Assembly (NCBI GenBank): GCA_964405465.1
Contig: CAYONZ010000016.1
Location: 1-64,000, forward strand
DNA: 64,000 nucleotides
Direction of reading: 5' to 3'
Source of the DNA: CAYONZ01 sp964405465
GTDB lineage: Bacteria; Bdellovibrionota; Bdellovibrionia; Bdellovibrionales; JAMPXM01
Part shown: one piece after another, positions 42,167-50,854 of the stretch
How positions within the stretch are numbered: the first letter of the stretch is position 1
How the letters are laid out: the number at the start of each line of letters is the position of its first letter
Position numbers and translations under genes: made by a program
The notes under the pieces: model-generated
Database searches by the model: none
What the model was told of the DNA's origin: nothing
The model's input: the letters and a program-made list of their open reading frames with translations, nothing else

Positions 42167-43710
42167 ATGTCAGTGCCGATTATTCCCGCAGTTATAGCTT
42201 TCGCCGTTGCTCTTCCAATAGGTGCCTTCCTTTATCGTTTTTGGGTCAAGCTTGGACTTGAGATGATGGTTGATGCCGCTCGTGAAGAGGCTGCGCGCCT
42301 TTTGTCTGAGGTTAAAGAAAACTCCGAAGATCTGATGGTTGACGCCAAAGAGAGTGTCGCTGAATTCACTGAAGAGTACACCGAGAAAAATGCGCGCGAG
42401 ATGCAGGATCTGCAAAAAAAAGTTGAAGATGCAGAAGAGGCCTATCGCAAGAAGCGCAGTCAGCATGATCGTGAGTACAATCAAGACCTCAAAGAAGTTC
42501 AAAAGCAGAGCCAGGCTGTCGATCAAAAGATTCAAAAAGTTCAAGCGCGTCAGACGAAGTATGATGAGCTGAAAAAGAAAATCGCTGAAATGAAGGCCGA
42601 ATTGGTTCATCAGTACATACATTTGTCCAAAGAAGATGCCCAAGTTTTGCGCGAACAAATTGCTAAAAAAATCGAAGAAGATGCAGTGATCGCGGCTAAA
42701 CGTAAGGCGAACGAGTTTGAGGCTGAAACCAAAGCCGACGCTGAAGAGCTAGCCAAAAGGGTTATCGGAGTGGCTTTGAGTCGTTTTGCTCGCGCCTCCT
42801 CGACTGAGCGAGGGATCGGCATCGTGCAGCTTCCTGACGAAAAAACCAAAGAGCGCGTGATGGCCAATGATGGGGCCTATGTTAAAGCTTTGGGTGAAGC
42901 GTGTGGTGTCGATGTTCATTTGGGTGCTGACTTGTTTTTTAATATTCAGGGTTTTGATCCTGTCCGCCGAGAAATCGCGACCAGAGCATTAGAAAAATTG
43001 GTTGCTGAACGCAACTTAAATGCCCAGAGTGTAGAGCGAATTGTTGAAAAAACCAAGACAGAGGTTTTTCGAAAAATTGAAGAGGATGGTCGTAAGTTGT
43101 CGATCGAGATGGGCACAGTCGACTTTGACCCTGAAATTAAAAAGATGTTGGGTTCGCTTCGCTATCGTTATTCATTCGCGCAAAATCAATACTTTCATGT
43201 CGCAGAAGTGGGTTGGTTGTGTAGTTTGATGGCCGCAGAATTGGGTACGGTGCATGTGCCTTCGGCAAGAAGAGCTGGCGTCTTACACGATATCGGCAAA
43301 GCGATGGATCACAGTATGGAAGGTGGTCATGCCGTGATCGGTGCTGACTTTATTAAGCGGCATGGAGAGCAAGAGCCGATTGTGCATGCCGTTCGGGCCC
43401 ACCACTTTGAAGAGCAGCCCAATTCAGATTTGGCATTTCTGGTGATTGCCGCCGACGCAATTTCTGGAGCCCGCCCAGGGGCGCGTCGATCAACAGTAAG
43501 TTCTTATAATCAAAAAATGGAAGCTCTCTCGACAATTGGTGATGGCTTCAAAGGTGTGAATCGAACGTTGGTCTTCAATGCGGGACGCGAGGTTCGAATT
43601 CTTGTCGATTCAAATCGAGTGAGTGACGAACAGGCACTTGTGATGTGCCGTGAAATTGCGACTAAGATTGAAGAAGAGTGTACCTATCCTGGGCAAATCA
43701 AAGTCATGGT
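42167..43710 (+). CDS. rny: Ribonuclease Y, C-terminus lost in an assembly gap
   Basis: The visible 514 residues include an N-terminal membrane helix (about 5-25), a long coiled coil (35-205), a KH domain (about 219-282), and an HD domain with His344, HDIGK (374-378) and AHHFEE. RNase Y initiates mRNA decay at the membrane. The KH loop, normally GREG, reads ANDG here, so its RNA contact is altered, while QGFDPVRREIATRALEKL after it is intact. The gene ends in the gap at the IKVMV strand, which in the family is followed by only about 10-12 residues. It starts 6 bases after rpoN. Confidence 0.92.
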
Positions 43711-43810
43711 NNNNNNNNNNNNNNNNNNNNNNNNNNNNNNNNNNNNNNNNNNNNNNNNNNNNNNNNNNNNNNNNNNNNNNNNNNNNNNNNNNNNNNNNNN
43801 NNNNNNNNNN
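43711..43810. other. Assembly gap of 100 N
   Basis: A second 100-base run of N. It removes the last residues of rny. The bases on its right edge carry a 9-bp direct repeat ACGGTCTAG (43815-43823 and 43827-43835), and a longer repeat inside the gap could be the reason assembly stopped here. Confidence 0.95.
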
Positions 43811-43824
43811 TTCTACGGTCTAGC

Positions 43825-44313
43825 TTACGGTCTAGTTAGAATAAGCGCTGGGCTATTGGTGTTTCCGTCGTAGAGACTCATCGATCGGTTGTCACCTGAG
43901 ATTACATATCCCATCTGTGTGCGATCGACCATCACTGTACAAGTGTGTCCATTCAGTGAAAAACTTTGTTGGGCAGCTTGAATCGTTTCAAAATAATTTG
44001 AATACACATTAGCTTGAACGGTAATCGGCGCATCAATCTGGGTGCGGTCCGAGAACAGGCAGTGGTGGCTGACCGTGAGTTGCCCTTGGGCAAAATTGAA
44101 TGTGTACCACTCGGTCATGGTTCCGTTAATGACGGTGTTATTGCCCCAAGTGTTTGTGACACTTGTTTGTGACGAAGGGCTGGTCCAGTCTCCACCATAA
44201 ATTCCATTGTAGGCTTGTTTTGTATCTTTCTTTTGGCAAGCAGAAAGGCCCAAAGCTAAGACTGCAACGAACGATGTTAGAATAGTTTTTCGTAAGACAT
44301 TTACCGAGACCAT
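43825..44313 (-). CDS. Lipoprotein of unknown function
   Basis: A 162-residue lipoprotein. The signal peptide ends in the lipobox LSAC (Cys at about residue 25), after a Lys/Arg n-region and hydrophobic core. The mature part is rich in Thr, Asn and Gly, probably beta-structured, with two further cysteines, and I recognise no family. Started at 44313 because GAGGAGGG lies just upstream; the frame runs 20 codons further without a better site. It converges on rny across the assembly gap. Confidence 0.72.
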   Translation of the reverse strand: MVSVNVLRKTILTSFVAVLALGLSACQKKDTKQAYNGIYGGDWTSPSSQTSVTNTWGNNTVINGTMTEWYTFNFAQGQLTVSHHCLFSDRTQIDAPITVQANVYSNYFETIQAAQQSFSLNGHTCTVMVDRTQMGYVISGDNRSMSLYDGNTNSPALILTRP

Positions 44314-44729
44314 GTGGCCCTCCTCGTGTTTCAACTTCCTATAGATCAAGAATGGCGCCAGCTCAGCATGCATTCTGATGGAGCTTGATTGTCTAAACTC
44401 TCGACAGGGACCGCCATTTTGTGGCCTCCACTGATGTGAGGTATCACAAGGACTTATGGAGTTCTTGGGGGCTCGTGCTTCTTTGTCTCTGGCTCTGTCT
44501 CGATATGAGACAAATTGGCTACGCTTCTTTTTGCCTCAGCAGGAGGGCGCAAAACACGTGCGTTGAAAGCAGAGCAGTAAGTCTATGATTATACTAATTT
44601 TATTTAGATCGTTTCTGGATGAGAAGTAAACTTGTGAATAATTCGGAGTAGACCTTAGTCTTGGCAAAGAATTTGCCGAGTAGAATGTTGTGGTTTCAAA
44701 CAGAAACCACCCAAGAAAGGGGTACTGTT
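44314..44729. other. Intergenic region and hpf leader
   Basis: About 415 bases between the divergent lipoprotein and hpf genes. No gene is evident. The half near hpf is AT-rich and carries two hairpins (listed separately). TATACT near 44590 could be a -10, but no -35 at the right distance was seen. Confidence 0.4.
44660..44710 (+). promoter_or_regulatory. Two tandem perfect hairpins in the hpf leader
   Basis: CTTGGCAAA-GAA-TTTGCCGAG (44660-44680) gives a 9-pair stem with one wobble. GTGGTTTC-AAACA-GAAACCAC (44690-44710) gives a perfect 8-pair stem that ends 5 bases before the AAAGGGG ribosome site at 44716-44722. The position suggests control of translation or mRNA stability of hpf. Confidence 0.55.
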
Positions 44730-45110
44730 ATGGTCGTCGATTTCACCTTCCTCCATGTAGACACTTCTGAGGCTCTGATGGAGCACATGCAACAAAAGCT
44801 GGAGAAGCTTCTCAAGTTTGAGATGAAGCCAATGGAGACGAAGGTTGTGTTTACGATGCAAAAACACGATTGCATCGTCGACGTCAATATCGTGGAGGGG
44901 CGCAAAAAATTTAAAGCCCAGGCGTCGTGTGAAGATTTTTATCGAGCTGCTGACCAAGTGGTGAACAAGCTTGTTCGTCAATTGTCGAAAGACAAGCACC
45001 GGGTGAAGGAGCATCGAAACGTTGCGGCTTCACACTATGGTAAGCTTGCAATGATGACAGACGAGATGTCGGTCGATTTCCATCGTGAGCCGCCGCGTAA
45101 AGTGGGCTGA
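44730..45110 (+). CDS. hpf: Ribosome hibernation promoting factor (short HPF/YfiA type)
   Basis: A 126-residue HPF/RaiA-family protein that binds the 30S subunit to inactivate ribosomes under low growth. The fold is visible: VDFTFLHVDTSEALMEHMQQKLEKLLKF, VVFTMQKHDCIVDVNIVEGRKKFKAQ, then CEDFYRAADQVVNKLVRQLSKDKHR. The C-terminal dimerisation domain of long HPF is missing, so it is a short form with a small basic tail. AAAGGGG sets the start at 44730; an upstream TTG at 44661 lies within the hairpin leader. It follows rpoN at a distance, whereas hpf is often directly downstream of it. Confidence 0.88.
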   Translation: MVVDFTFLHVDTSEALMEHMQQKLEKLLKFEMKPMETKVVFTMQKHDCIVDVNIVEGRKKFKAQASCEDFYRAADQVVNKLVRQLSKDKHRVKEHRNVAASHYGKLAMMTDEMSVDFHREPPRKVG

Positions 45111-45167
45111 GGCTTTGCTTTTATTTTAAGCAAACTCCGCTGAAGTCTAACATTCAAGTTTTTTCAG

Positions 45168-45190
45168 AGCAGAGCCTGTCAGGTTCTGCT
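45168..45190 (+). other. Hairpin after hpf
   Basis: AGCAGAGCCT-GTC-AGGTTCTGCT is a 10-pair stem with one wobble, located just before the strong terminator. An 11-base segment of it, CAGAGCCTGTC, recurs at 45364-45374 in the metK leader. The rest of the 365 bases between hpf and metK shows no gene. Confidence 0.5.
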
Positions 45191-45197
45191 TCTACTG

Positions 45198-45228
45198 AGA
45201 GGAGCCCCCAAAGCTCCTCTTTTTTTTA
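45198..45228 (+). terminator. Strong intrinsic terminator after hpf
   Basis: GAGGAGC (45199-45205), loop CCCCAAA, GCTCCTC (45213-45219), then eight T. This ends the hpf transcript about 90 bases after its stop. Confidence 0.9.
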
Positions 45229-45414
45229 GGCCTCTTCGAATGAGGTCCTTTGGTTAGAGAACTAAGTGCTCTTTGAGTGTCCCCGACACAGTCAAAATTG
45301 TTTTGAATATTGTCTTAATGTTTACCGCCTCGGCCTTTTCGCCTTCTCGATTTTTTCAAGAGACAGAGCCTGTCCAAATGGGCCTTCAAGATGGTAAAGC
45401 GTTGACCCCCTCAT

Positions 45415-45450
45415 AGTGCTTTGATAGCACTTTAAGTTTGAGATCATAAA
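45415..45450 (+). promoter_or_regulatory. Candidate metK promoter overlapped by a palindrome
   Basis: TTGATA (45421-45426), an 18-base spacer and CATAAA (45445-45450) form a plausible promoter about 26 bases before metK. AGTGCT-TTGAT-AGCACT (45415-45431) is a perfect 6-bp inverted repeat across the -35. It could be an operator. No SAM riboswitch pattern was recognised. Confidence 0.35.
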
Positions 45451-45475
45451 CATCTAAAAAAGGATCGCCAAGTTC

Positions 45476-46642
45476 ATGAAAAACTATTTGTTTACCAGCG
45501 AATCTGTCTCTGAAGGACATCCCGATAAAATCGCCGATCAAATCAGTGATTCGGTTCTTGATGCGATGTTGGCTCAGGATCCCAAGAGTCGTGTGGCCTG
45601 TGAGACTTTGGTGACCACTGGTGTTGCGGTCGTTGCCGGTGAGGTGACCACAAAGGCAAACGTTGATATTCCGGGAGTTGTTCGTCAGGCGATCAAAGAC
45701 ATCGGGTACGATGATAGCAATAAAGGTTTTGATCATAAAACATGTGCAGTCATGGTGACTCTCGATAAACAGAGCCCAGATATTGCGATGGGTGTTGATA
45801 CCTCTGCTAACAAAGAACAGGGTGCTGGAGATCAAGGTTTGATGTTCGGATATGCCATCAATGAAACTCCTGAATTCATGCCTCTTTCGATTCACCTTTC
45901 GCACAAATTAATGTCTGAGTTGGCGCGTATTCGCAAAGCGAGCGAAGTTGATTTCTTGCGACCAGACAGCAAAAGCCAAGTCACAGTTGAATATGTAGAT
46001 GGTAGAGTAAAGCGTGTTGATGCGGTGGTGATTTCTACGCAACATTCTGAGCAGGTGACGCAGACTCAGCTCAAAGAGCTCGTCATGGAGAAGGTTGTTA
46101 AGGGAGTGATTCCATCCGAGTGGCTTGATGCGAAGACCAAGTATTTTATCAATCCAACTGGGCGATTTGTGATTGGTGGTCCGCAGGGTGATTGTGGACT
46201 TACCGGTCGTAAGATTATTGTCGACACCTATGGAGGTCACGGTGCCCATGGTGGAGGTGCTTTCTCTGGCAAAGATCCATCCAAAGTTGATCGCTCGGCA
46301 GCATATGCTTGTCGGCATATTGCAAAAAACTTGGTTGCGGCTGGATTGGCAGAAAAATGTTTGGTGCAAGTTTCGTATGCGATCGGCGTAGCCGAGCCAG
46401 TGAGTATTATGGTGAACGATTTTGGCACGAGCAAAATCACCAACGAAGTTTTAACTAAAGCCGTACGTGAAATTTGGAGCCTCAAGCCAGCTGCGATTAT
46501 TGAACAGTTTGATCTTTTAAAGCCACGCTACAAGAAAACTGCTGCCTACGGGCACTTTGGTCGAAACGATGCCGAGTTCACATGGGAAAAACTTGATAAA
46601 GTTGATGCATTAAAAGATGTCGTTAAGACACTTGCTCGATAG
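45476..46642 (+). CDS. metK: S-adenosylmethionine synthetase
   Basis: A 388-residue MAT that makes S-adenosylmethionine from methionine and ATP, the usual length. Landmarks are FTSESVSEGHPDKIADQISD at the N-terminus, the GAGDQGLMFGYA and GGPQGDCGLTGRKIIVDTYGG motifs, and GGGAFSGKDPSKVDRSAAY. All three MAT domains are present. AAGGA lies 11 bases upstream, slightly far. lepA starts 10 bases after its stop. Confidence 0.97.
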   Translation: MKNYLFTSESVSEGHPDKIADQISDSVLDAMLAQDPKSRVACETLVTTGVAVVAGEVTTKANVDIPGVVRQAIKDIGYDDSNKGFDHKTCAVMVTLDKQSPDIAMGVDTSANKEQGAGDQGLMFGYAINETPEFMPLSIHLSHKLMSELARIRKASEVDFLRPDSKSQVTVEYVDGRVKRVDAVVISTQHSEQVTQTQLKELVMEKVVKGVIPSEWLDAKTKYFINPTGRFVIGGPQGDCGLTGRKIIVDTYGGHGAHGGGAFSGKDPSKVDRSAAYACRHIAKNLVAAGLAEKCLVQVSYAIGVAEPVSIMVNDFGTSKITNEVLTKAVREIWSLKPAAIIEQFDLLKPRYKKTAAYGHFGRNDAEFTWEKLDKVDALKDVVKTLAR

Positions 46643-46652
46643 TTAGGGAAAT

Positions 46653-48452
46653 ATGGACTCAAGACTGATACGTAACTTTGCGATCATCGCACATATTGAT
46701 CATGGCAAGTCGACGCTTGCTGATTGCCTACTTGGTTACACCGGCGCGCTAAGTGATCGCGAAAGAAAAGCCCAATTTCTCGACAATATGGAGCTCGAGC
46801 GTGAACGAGGGATAACCATTAAGGCGCAAACCGTTCGTTTGTCTTACAAGGCAGATGATGGCGAGACCTATCAGATCAACTTGATTGATACTCCGGGGCA
46901 CGTGGATTTTTCATACGAAGTTTCACGTTCGCTGGCTGCCTGTGAGGGTGCCATTTTGGTGGTCGATGCCGCTCAAGGAGTGGAAGCACAAACGTTAGCA
47001 AACGTCTTTTTGGCACTTGAAAACAATCTGGAAATTATTCCTGTTTTAAATAAAATTGATTTACCTTCTGCAGATCCTGAAGGTGTGAAAAAACAAATTG
47101 AAGACTCTGTTGGCCTGGATGCATCCGAGGCGATTTTGGCTAGTGCCAAAGAGCAAATCGGCATACGCGATATTCTCGAGGCGATTGTCAAAAAGGTCCC
47201 ACCACCAAAAGCGGATCGAGAGTTACCGTTAAGAGCATTGGTTTTTGACTCTTGGTTTGATTCTTATCAAGGTGTTGTGGTTTTGGTTCGCCTCGTGGAT
47301 GGGCGTATCACTAAAGGCGAGCGAATTAAATTTATGGCTGGCGACCAGAATTATGAAGTTTTGCAATTGGGGGTCTTTGCTCCGTTTCCAAAAGGCGTCG
47401 ATGTTCTTGAGGCTGGTGAAGTTGGTTTTTTGATTTGTGGAATAAAAAATATCCGCGAAGTGCGAGTGGGCGATACTGTCACTACATACAAGAAACCTGC
47501 GCTAGAACCTTTGGCGGGATTTCGCCGAGTGCAACCGATGGTGTTTTCTGGAATCTTCCCGGTCGATGCAACTGACTATGAAGCTCTGAAAGATGCGCTT
47601 GATAAACTTGTTTTGAATGACTCTAGCTTGGCTTATGAAGTTGAAAAATCGGCGGCACTTGGTTTTGGTTACCGGGTTGGCTTTTTGGGTCTTCTGCACA
47701 TGGAGATTGTACAAGAGCGACTTGAACGTGAATTTGGATTGAATTTGATCACAACAGCTCCCACCGTGGTTTATCGAATCACGACGACTGAGGGACAAGT
47801 GATCATGCTTGAAAATCCAGCTCTCATGCCTGACCCAACCAAGATTCTCAAGGCTGAAGAGCCTTGTGTGAAGGTGACGGTGCACACTCCCTCCGAATAT
47901 ATTGGCGCCATTCTAAAACTTTGCGAAGAAAAGCGCGGTATTCAGATGCGAATGGATTATGTGACTGAGAAAAAAGTCATCATCGAATACAAGTTACCTA
48001 TGAATGAAATGGTCATGGATTTTTATGACAAACTTAAGTCTCTGACCAAGGGTTACGCATCTCTTGAATATGAATTTATGAACTATGAAGAATCTGATTT
48101 GGTCAAACTCGACATCATGATCAATGGTGAGCCGATCGATGCGTTGTCGTTGATTGTCCATCGTTCGAAAGCGGTTCCAAGGGGGCGTTCGCTCACGGAA
48201 AAACTCAAAGAATTAATTCCAAGGCAACAGTACCAAGTCGCAATTCAGGCAGCGATTGGAGCTAAAATTGTCGCTCGTGAAACACTTGGTGCGCTCAGAA
48301 AAGACGTGACTGCTAAATGTTACGGTGGTGATATTTCTCGAAAACGTAAACTTCTTGAGCGGCAAAAAGAAGGTAAAAAGCGCATGAAGCAAATTGGTAC
48401 AGTTGAGGTTCCTCAAGAGGCATTTCTCGCTGTTTTGAAAGTGGAGGATTAG
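46653..48452 (+). CDS. lepA: Elongation factor 4 (LepA)
   Basis: A 599-residue translational GTPase. G1 AHIDHGKST, G2 RGITIKAQT, G3 DTPGHVDFSYEV, G4 NKIDLP, and the LepA C-terminal domain (LKELIPRQQYQVAIQAAIGAKIVARE, then KRKLLERQKEGKKRMKQIG) are all seen. EF4 acts on stalled or mistranslocated ribosomes. It is directly upstream of lepB, the classical lepA-lepB order. Confidence 0.97.
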   Translation: MDSRLIRNFAIIAHIDHGKSTLADCLLGYTGALSDRERKAQFLDNMELERERGITIKAQTVRLSYKADDGETYQINLIDTPGHVDFSYEVSRSLAACEGAILVVDAAQGVEAQTLANVFLALENNLEIIPVLNKIDLPSADPEGVKKQIEDSVGLDASEAILASAKEQIGIRDILEAIVKKVPPPKADRELPLRALVFDSWFDSYQGVVVLVRLVDGRITKGERIKFMAGDQNYEVLQLGVFAPFPKGVDVLEAGEVGFLICGIKNIREVRVGDTVTTYKKPALEPLAGFRRVQPMVFSGIFPVDATDYEALKDALDKLVLNDSSLAYEVEKSAALGFGYRVGFLGLLHMEIVQERLEREFGLNLITTAPTVVYRITTTEGQVIMLENPALMPDPTKILKAEEPCVKVTVHTPSEYIGAILKLCEEKRGIQMRMDYVTEKKVIIEYKLPMNEMVMDFYDKLKSLTKGYASLEYEFMNYEESDLVKLDIMINGEPIDALSLIVHRSKAVPRGRSLTEKLKELIPRQQYQVAIQAAIGAKIVARETLGALRKDVTAKCYGGDISRKRKLLERQKEGKKRMKQIGTVEVPQEAFLAVLKVED

Positions 48453-48454
48453 TG

Positions 48455-49213
48455 ATGTTTTCAAAAAAGTTCTGGACAGAGGGGCCTGGTTCATTTGCCG
48501 TTGCTATCGGAATTGCACTTGTTATTCGTTGGGCGGTTTTTGAGGCGTATGTGATCCCATCGGGTAGCATGTTGCCGTCGCTTTTGATTCACGATCATAT
48601 TTTTGTGAACAAATTTGTGTACGGTTTGCGAATGCCTTTCAGTGAAAATTGGTTGGTGAAATTTTCTGAGCCAAAGCGCGGAGACGTGATAGTTTTCAAG
48701 TATCCACTTGATATGAGTACATTTTTTATCAAGCGTGTCGTTGGCTTACCTGGTGATCGAATATTCTACGAAAACGGCAAGCTCTATGTGAACGATGTTT
48801 TGCAGGAGGCTTCTCCCTCAAAAATAGACAATGCGTTTAGCCTGCTTAGGCCTGAAGACTTTTGGGGCGGCGGGAATACCGCGGATGTTCCAAGTAATTA
48901 CGATCATCTGACTGAGCGCCTTTTGGTTGAAGACAAACAAGTGAAAGAGCATAGTATTTTGCTTCGCAAGGGAGACCAGTTTACCCAAATGGCGTTTGGA
49001 CCGGTCACTGTTCCCGAGGGTAAGCTTTTTATGATGGGCGACAATCGTGACAATTCAGCTGATAGTCGCAAGTGGGGTTTTGCTCCGAAAGAAAATATTC
49101 TTGGGCGAGCTTCATTTGTTTGGCTAAGCTGTGAACAAACTCTTCCCGTGCTTTCATTTCTTTGCAATCCGTTGACTCTCCGTTGGAGTCGGTTTGGCCA
49201 CGTTGTCGACTAA
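48455..49213 (+). CDS. lepB: Signal peptidase I, first of three
   Basis: A 252-residue membrane-bound signal peptidase that cuts Sec signal peptides. One N-terminal membrane helix (about 10-30), catalytic Ser38 in PSGSML, catalytic Lys93 in IKRVVGLPGD, and box E MGDNRDNSADSR are all present. A 60-residue insert occurs between the Lys box and box E. GGAGG lies 8 bases before the ATG at 48455; the lepA stop overlaps the in-frame GTG just before. It overlaps the next lepB by 20 bases. Confidence 0.93.
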   Translation: MFSKKFWTEGPGSFAVAIGIALVIRWAVFEAYVIPSGSMLPSLLIHDHIFVNKFVYGLRMPFSENWLVKFSEPKRGDVIVFKYPLDMSTFFIKRVVGLPGDRIFYENGKLYVNDVLQEASPSKIDNAFSLLRPEDFWGGGNTADVPSNYDHLTERLLVEDKQVKEHSILLRKGDQFTQMAFGPVTVPEGKLFMMGDNRDNSADSRKWGFAPKENILGRASFVWLSCEQTLPVLSFLCNPLTLRWSRFGHVVD

Positions 49214-49955
49214 GGCTCCGGAGCAAAATAAAAAAGGAACATGGTTTCAGGCGCTCTTATCTTTGGGAGGGGCGCTTACCTTTGTTATGATTTTTCGTTG
49301 GGCCTTTGTTGAGCCTTACGTGATTCCCTCTGGGAGTTTGATCCCTTCTCTCCTGATACATGATTATATATTTGTGAATAAACTGGCTTATGGCCTTCGT
49401 CTGCCGTTCACGAGTCATTGGCTTGTGCATTGGGGAAAAGTTGAGCGTGGATCGATTGTGGTGTTTAAGTCGGTTAACGACGATTCGCTATATTTAGTGA
49501 AGCGTGTAATTGGACTGCCAAATGATGAGGTGGTCTACAATAGTGCGGGTGAACTTTTTATCAATGGTAGAAAGCTTCCACGCGCCGAACTTTTTGGCGA
49601 AGAGTTAAAAAAAGCACTGGCGATTTTACCCGAAAAAGATCGTGACCATTATGCAGAGACTTCACGTTTTTTTCGTGAAGAGGTCGGTTCGGTTTCGCAT
49701 TTGACCATTCAGTCTAAGGGTGAGTTTCGAGTGGCGACCGGTACCTATCGGGTTCCCGCTGGACATTTGTTTATGATGGGGGATAACCGGGACAACTCAT
49801 CCGATGGTCGAGCTTGGGGCCCACTACCACTTGAAAATATCTTAGGACAGGCGAGAATGATATGGATGGCGTGTGATCAAACTCTGCCCGATCAAGAGCA
49901 AATGTGTGATCCGCAATCTCTGCGCTGGGATCGTGTGTTTTTAAGGGTGCAATGA
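49194..49955 (+). CDS. lepB: Signal peptidase I, second of three
   Basis: A 253-residue paralogue with the same layout. Catalytic Ser is in PSGSLI (Leu replaces the usual Met), Lys in VKRVIGLPND, and box E is MGDNRDNSSDGR. An insert with Lys/Glu-rich helix (about residues 125-165) is characteristic of this copy. TTG start with GGAG 5 bases upstream, overlapping the end of the first copy. Its stop overlaps the third start (ATGA). Confidence 0.9.
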   Translation: MATLSTKAPEQNKKGTWFQALLSLGGALTFVMIFRWAFVEPYVIPSGSLIPSLLIHDYIFVNKLAYGLRLPFTSHWLVHWGKVERGSIVVFKSVNDDSLYLVKRVIGLPNDEVVYNSAGELFINGRKLPRAELFGEELKKALAILPEKDRDHYAETSRFFREEVGSVSHLTIQSKGEFRVATGTYRVPAGHLFMMGDNRDNSSDGRAWGPLPLENILGQARMIWMACDQTLPDQEQMCDPQSLRWDRVFLRVQ

Positions 49956-50671
49956 GCGAAAAGAAAAATGGTTCCGCAAAAATTTCATCTGCACTTGTCT
50001 TTCGTGAGTATCTCGAAAGTCTTTCGGTTGCCATACTTCTGGCCATATTTGTGCGAATATTTATTCTGTCAGTTTATAAAATTCCAACCGGTTCGATGGC
50101 TCCTGCGCTAAAGGTGGGCGATTTCATCTTTGGTTACAAGCTTTCTTATGGCATTTCAATTCCGTTTTCGGGCACTCAAAAATTTGCTGTCGAGAATCCG
50201 AAACGAGGTGATGTGGTTGTGTTTCGTTATCCAAGTCGGGATAAAATCAACTACGTTAAACGTGTAGTCGGTTTGGCAGGGGATCGCATTGAAATAAAGA
50301 ATCGAATTCTTTATATTAATGAGCAAGCGGCGACCTATACTGAGGCCCCACGAGAGTCCATTCAAGATATGCCGAATGAAGAAATGTATGATGTACGTGA
50401 AGAAATCTCGTTTGGGGTCAAAAGAGTGGTTATTTTTTCGAAGGCTGTAGCTGGAGAAGATTTTGGACCTGTTATAGTTCCTCCCAATCATGTTTTTGTT
50501 CTAGGTGACAATCGAGATTCAAGTGATGACTCTCGTTATTGGGGTGCGGTTCCTTTGGCGAATGTCGAGGGGCGTGTGTTCATGATTTGGATGTCTTTGG
50601 ATTGGCAGAAACGCAGTTTGGGAGATCGGTTCCCAGGGGTGCGGTGGGGTCGCTTATTCACCTGGCTCTAG
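49952..50671 (+). CDS. lepB: Signal peptidase I, third of three
   Basis: A 239-residue paralogue. Catalytic Ser lies in PTGSMAP, Lys in VKRVVGLAGD, and box E is LGDNRDSSDDSR. This copy differs most from the other two: the N-terminus is more basic, the loops are shorter, and the substrate-pocket region after the Ser has KVGDFIFGYK instead of HDxIFVNK. All catalytic residues remain, so three functional enzymes with distinct substrate preference are plausible. Confidence 0.92.
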   Translation: MSEKKNGSAKISSALVFREYLESLSVAILLAIFVRIFILSVYKIPTGSMAPALKVGDFIFGYKLSYGISIPFSGTQKFAVENPKRGDVVVFRYPSRDKINYVKRVVGLAGDRIEIKNRILYINEQAATYTEAPRESIQDMPNEEMYDVREEISFGVKRVVIFSKAVAGEDFGPVIVPPNHVFVLGDNRDSSDDSRYWGAVPLANVEGRVFMIWMSLDWQKRSLGDRFPGVRWGRLFTWL

Positions 50672-50675
50672 AGTT

Positions 50676-50702
50676 CGAGGTCTATGCCTCGTATTTTCTT
50701 TT
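50676..50702 (+). terminator. Weak terminator after the lepB cluster
   Basis: CGAGG-TCTATG-CCTCG followed by TATTTTCTTTT. The stem is only five pairs, but the T-rich tail and its position just after the last lepB support the call. Confidence 0.45.
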
Positions 50703-50817
50703 GGTATTGTAAGAAAATTCCAAATCAAGAGGTTCTAGACCTTGGTCGAGCAAGCGGAGCTCGGTTATGAAAAAAGACCCACCAGGTTAAACACGGCAAA
50801 GCAAATTTTCGCGGATC

Positions 50818-50846
50818 TTGACCCACTCTCAGGCGGCCTCTACGAT
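50818..50846 (+). promoter_or_regulatory. Sigma-70-type promoter of pyrB, leaderless geometry
   Basis: TTGACC (50818-50823), a 17-base spacer and TACGAT (50841-50846). The -10 ends 8 bases before the pyrB ATG, so transcription would start at or within about 2 bases of it. No Shine-Dalgarno is present. Geometry and -35 hexamer equal those of the polA promoter. Confidence 0.58.
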
Positions 50847-50854
50847 TGGTTTAA

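Noticed and set aside
43711..43873. Extension of RNase Y across the second gap to 43873
   Set aside because: The tail after the gap does not resemble RNase Y and lies antisense to the end of a lipoprotein gene. Family RNase Y ends about a dozen residues after the gap starts.
44661..44729. Longer hpf protein starting at the TTG at 44661
   Set aside because: The added residues are encoded by the two hairpins, have no ribosome site, and do not match the family, while AAAGGGG precedes the ATG at 44730.
45111..45475. SAM riboswitch before metK
   Set aside because: The region holds a terminator and hairpins of hpf, but I could not find the conserved core or junction of a known SAM riboswitch. A covariance-model search would decide.
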